A DNA stretch of 64,000 bases, from positions 42,998,072 through 43,062,071 of the forward strand of contig NC_052614.1 in NCBI RefSeq assembly GCF_016545825.1. The letters run 5' to 3'. The position numbers and the translations under genes were made by a program. Below are positions 61,714 to 64,000 of the stretch, one piece after another. Under the pieces are notes generated by a model. It saw nothing but the letters and a program-made list of their open reading frames with translations. It had not been told where the DNA came from and did not search any database. Position 1 is the stretch's first letter. Every line of letters begins with the position of its first letter. This DNA comes from Eucalyptus grandis (Eukaryota; Streptophyta; Magnoliopsida; Myrtales; Myrtaceae).

Positions 61714-62472
61714 AAAGTGTTTAAAAACAAAAAAAAGAATACAAACAAACGCAGCCTAAAACAAGTCACAACAGCCAACACGAAACCTTCGCAATTTAAA
61801 AAAAACTCGGCCATAACGGACAGAAATTACGGAGAAACCGGGCGAGTAAACCCTAACAAAACTCGGCCATTCGAAGCCCAAAGAGATCATGAACCAAGGC
61901 AAGCTTATGGGGGTTTGAAGAGGCCTACCCGGCGCCCCAAGTCGCCAACAACCAACCTCAACGAACGGTCAAAAGATCGGGGAATCAGCCGAGAAAAAAC
62001 GCACGACGGTGCTTTGATTGCCAGCTTTGAAAGCCTTCGGAGAAGCAGCCGGAGAGCGGGAGGAGGAGCGGCGGCCGGAGGACACCGGATTCTCCGGAGA
62101 AATGCAGGACCGGCTCGTGAGGCTGGAGCGAGAGAAACATGCTGGACAACGGGGCGGAGAGTCCTCCGTCGAGAGCTTCTTTGTGCGTGCGCTTCGTACT
62201 TAACCCTTTTTCCTCGGGTGTGCCCTCTTTCCGCTGCTAATTCCATAAAAAACGTGTTGTCTTAAATCTAACCCAAATTTTATTTTATCTCAAAAAACAG
62301 CATAAAAATCTGCTCATTAACTCTCCTTCTACGGTCGCCGTTAGTCATCCGAGGCATTTTCACGTCACCCAGAAAATTTTTTCCCATTATTTTCCATTTT
62401 CTCAAAGATTTCCATTCGTTTTTGTTCAGAATCGAGTCATGAAATCGCCGGATTCTTGTCTCGATTGCGACA
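61714..62472. other. GC-richer tract after the gap, possible 5' flank of a gene
   Basis: Unlike the array. Open frames run through both strands at 61905-62246, which reflects high GC more than coding. I cannot name a gene here. The last 200 bases become AT-rich, as in a 5' UTR. Confidence 0.35.
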
Positions 62473-62680
62473 ATGAATTCCAGCGAGGAAGAGGAGATCG
62501 AGTTCGAAGAGGACGAGAAAGTTAGGGTTGTGAAGGAGAACGGCGTCCCGCCGCCGTCGACGGGAAGAAGAGGAGGAAGACCGTATGCAAAGCTAGGAGG
62601 AAGCGAAGGCGAAGGAGATGGGTGCGCGGTGTGGACGACAAGGAGGACGACGAGGATGACGGTGGGTTATCGACCCACCC
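62473..62680 (+). CDS. Possible first exon of an unrecognised acidic/basic protein
   Basis: The start codon is in an ACAATGAATT context. It is followed by an acidic run (SSEEEEIEFEEDEK) and then, if one base is shifted near 62560, a Lys/Arg-rich stretch and a second Asp/Glu run. Such alternation is typical of nuclear proteins. The frame as written goes on into a poly-T tract, which argues for an exon end or an error before about 62685. No domain is seen. Confidence 0.25.
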
Positions 62681-63578
62681 AAGTCTTTTTTTTTTTTTTT
62701 TTCTGTCGCTTCCTCCTCCTTCGACCTCGCTTGTCACGGCCATGGATGGGGCTTTGTTTCAAATCTGAGTTGGCCGAGAAGATGAAGACGAAGACGAATA
62801 GAGCGAATCGCAAGCAGATTGAATTTCTGAATACTTTAGCATTCAAGTATGGATTTCTCTTCTTTTTTTTTTCTATTTTCCTATTTCGGCGATGAGCTGC
62901 AATGAATAAAAGGAAACCTTTAGCATTCAAGTTTCTGGGTTTACTCTTTTTCTCCCCAAGATTCCACAGATTTCCCATAACCCAGCTTTTACAGATTCCG
63001 CATAGCTCGAGTTGTTTGCGGCTATGTCTTCTATGTTTGGCCAGAAGGACAAGCCAAGAGACCCACCGATTTTTTAACTCATGTTGCTCTGTAAACTCCT
63101 CTAAATATCTGATCTTTTGGCTAAAAAGACAAGCCAAGACACCCATTGCCCCTTCCTTGTCTCAAAGATTTTTCCCTAGATTTTTTTTTTTTTTTTCTGG
63201 AGACCTCTATTTTTTCCAGATTTTTGGCCATTTGTTTAGGCTAAAAACGGGTAAAGATGACCACAAAGACAATGGAGATGAAGGACTCCTTATGGTGAAG
63301 ACGAAGCTAACAACAAGGACAACGGAGGGGTGGTCTAGTTTGGGCGGGCATCGCGGTGGACGCGCAGATGTCAAGTTTGGCGGTGACTCTAGCCGGAGGT
63401 GAGAGAGCGAGAGACTTGATGAACAGAAGGAAGAAGAGAAAGCCACTAACGGTCAATATAGAAGGATGGTTAATGGAGGCTAGATTTGAGAAGCTACTAA
63501 AAGTTTGGACTTTTATTTTTAGACAAAATATAATTCGGTCAGATTTATGATAATATTTAAAGTTTGTATTTTTAATGG
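62681..63578. other. Poly-T-rich tract without a supported gene
   Basis: Poly-T runs at 62685-62702, 62861-62872 and 63182-63196 flank short phrases that occur twice: TTTAGCATTCAAGT (62837 and 62920) and GACAAGCCAAGA (63049 and 63128). No exon or RNA gene could be defended. Confidence 0.35.
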
Positions 63579-63829
63579 AATTAGCCCTCGTTCTGCTTTC
63601 CTTCTCCCCCTCCAGCCCTCGTTTTGCTTTCCTTCTCCCCTTTTATTTTTTTTTCTTCTTTTTTTTTTTTTTTTTTGTGTGGGTCCACCACCTTTGAAAA
63701 GTCAAATATTACCTTGAAAGTCCAGCCCTCGTTCTGCTTTCCTTCTCCCCTTTTTTTTTTTTTTTTTTATCTTCTTTTTTTTTTGTGTGGGTCCACCACC
63801 TTTGAAAAGTCAAATATTACCTTGAAAGT
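63579..63829. repeat. About 109-bp tandem repeat with poly-T core
   Basis: CCAGCCCTCGTT begins at 63612 and again at 63722. Each unit has a long poly-T and ends GGGTCCACCACC...CCTTGAAAGT. A partial third copy precedes them at 63583-63609. Confidence 0.9.
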
Positions 63830-63941
63830 GACATCAAGTCAACGTCCTCTTCCCCAGAGAGAACGTCAGAGCATCGAGCGCGTTTTCAGATGGTTTCATT
63901 TGACTGAAGTGACATCAAGTCAACGTCCTCTTCCCCAGAGG
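63828..63941. repeat. 32-bp direct repeat
   Basis: GTGACATCAAGTCAACGTCC begins at 63828 and again at 63909, each followed by TCTTCCCCAGAG. The spacing is 81 bp. Confidence 0.9.
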
Positions 63942-64000
63942 GAATAAGATTTTGGTAGAGGCAAGGTAACGGAAAGACAGTAGTTATTATTGAGAGAGAC

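Noticed and set aside
61905..62246. Long frames on both strands after the gap
   Set aside because: High GC explains the lack of stops; no start context, domain or splice pattern supports either strand.

Overview
The window looks like nuclear DNA of a flowering plant, most likely a woody dicot. It is AT-rich, carries spliced genes with GT-AG introns, and is filled with plant-type LTR retrotransposons (Ty1/copia gag-pol, very long gypsy-type LTRs) and DNA transposons. The one host gene family that can be named with confidence is the PhzF-like (phenazine-biosynthesis-like isomerase) family. A Myrtaceae origin is my guess from the style of the repeats; the sequence does not prove it. A run of exactly 100 N at 61614-61713 is a scaffolding gap, so what follows it need not be the true neighbour.

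From about 6.7 to 61.6 kb the window is a decayed tandem array of a unit of about 13.3 kb. In order, a unit holds: a six-exon PhzF-like gene; a tail spacer; an antisense HSP20-like fragment; an LTR-like module; a 3.3-kb gypsy-type solo LTR; spacer modules; a 0.75-kb non-autonomous DNA transposon; and the next PhzF upstream region. Five PhzF copies or parts are visible: 2.6-3.4 kb (older, diverged 3' end), 6.7-7.4 kb (exon 3 and exon 6 only), 18.1-20.7 kb (all six exons, one single-base frameshift), 36.9-38.1 kb (exons 3-6, front deleted) and 60.95-61.6 kb (exons 1-2, cut by the gap). As written, none encodes an intact enzyme, and both copies that show exon 2 lack the catalytic Glu.

Later insertions can be read by comparing units, because an uninterrupted copy of most target sites survives in the window. 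They are a 3.05-kb LTR element (21430-24475), a 5.4-kb Ty1/copia element (29970-35399) nested in a solo LTR, a second copia element (38792-43465) whose 5' LTR was deleted together with the HSP20-like fragment, and a 3.03-kb solo LTR (50797-53827). At 55.75 kb a PhzF upstream region is fused to the 3' LTR of a duplicate of the first copia element, so most of one further unit has been lost.

Outside the array, the left end holds a gypsy-type LTR end (1-852), an LTR-like module with a pre-insertion site, the oldest PhzF fragment, and a 1.1-kb hAT-like transposon (4606-5718) carrying what looks like a captured two-exon gene for a small secreted peptide. Beyond the gap (61714-64000) there is a GC-richer tract with a possible first exon of an unrecognised gene and short tandem repeats. 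I found no rRNA, tRNA or CRISPR array and no multi-gene pathway. The interest lies in how the array was built and broken, and in the altered active site of the PhzF copies.
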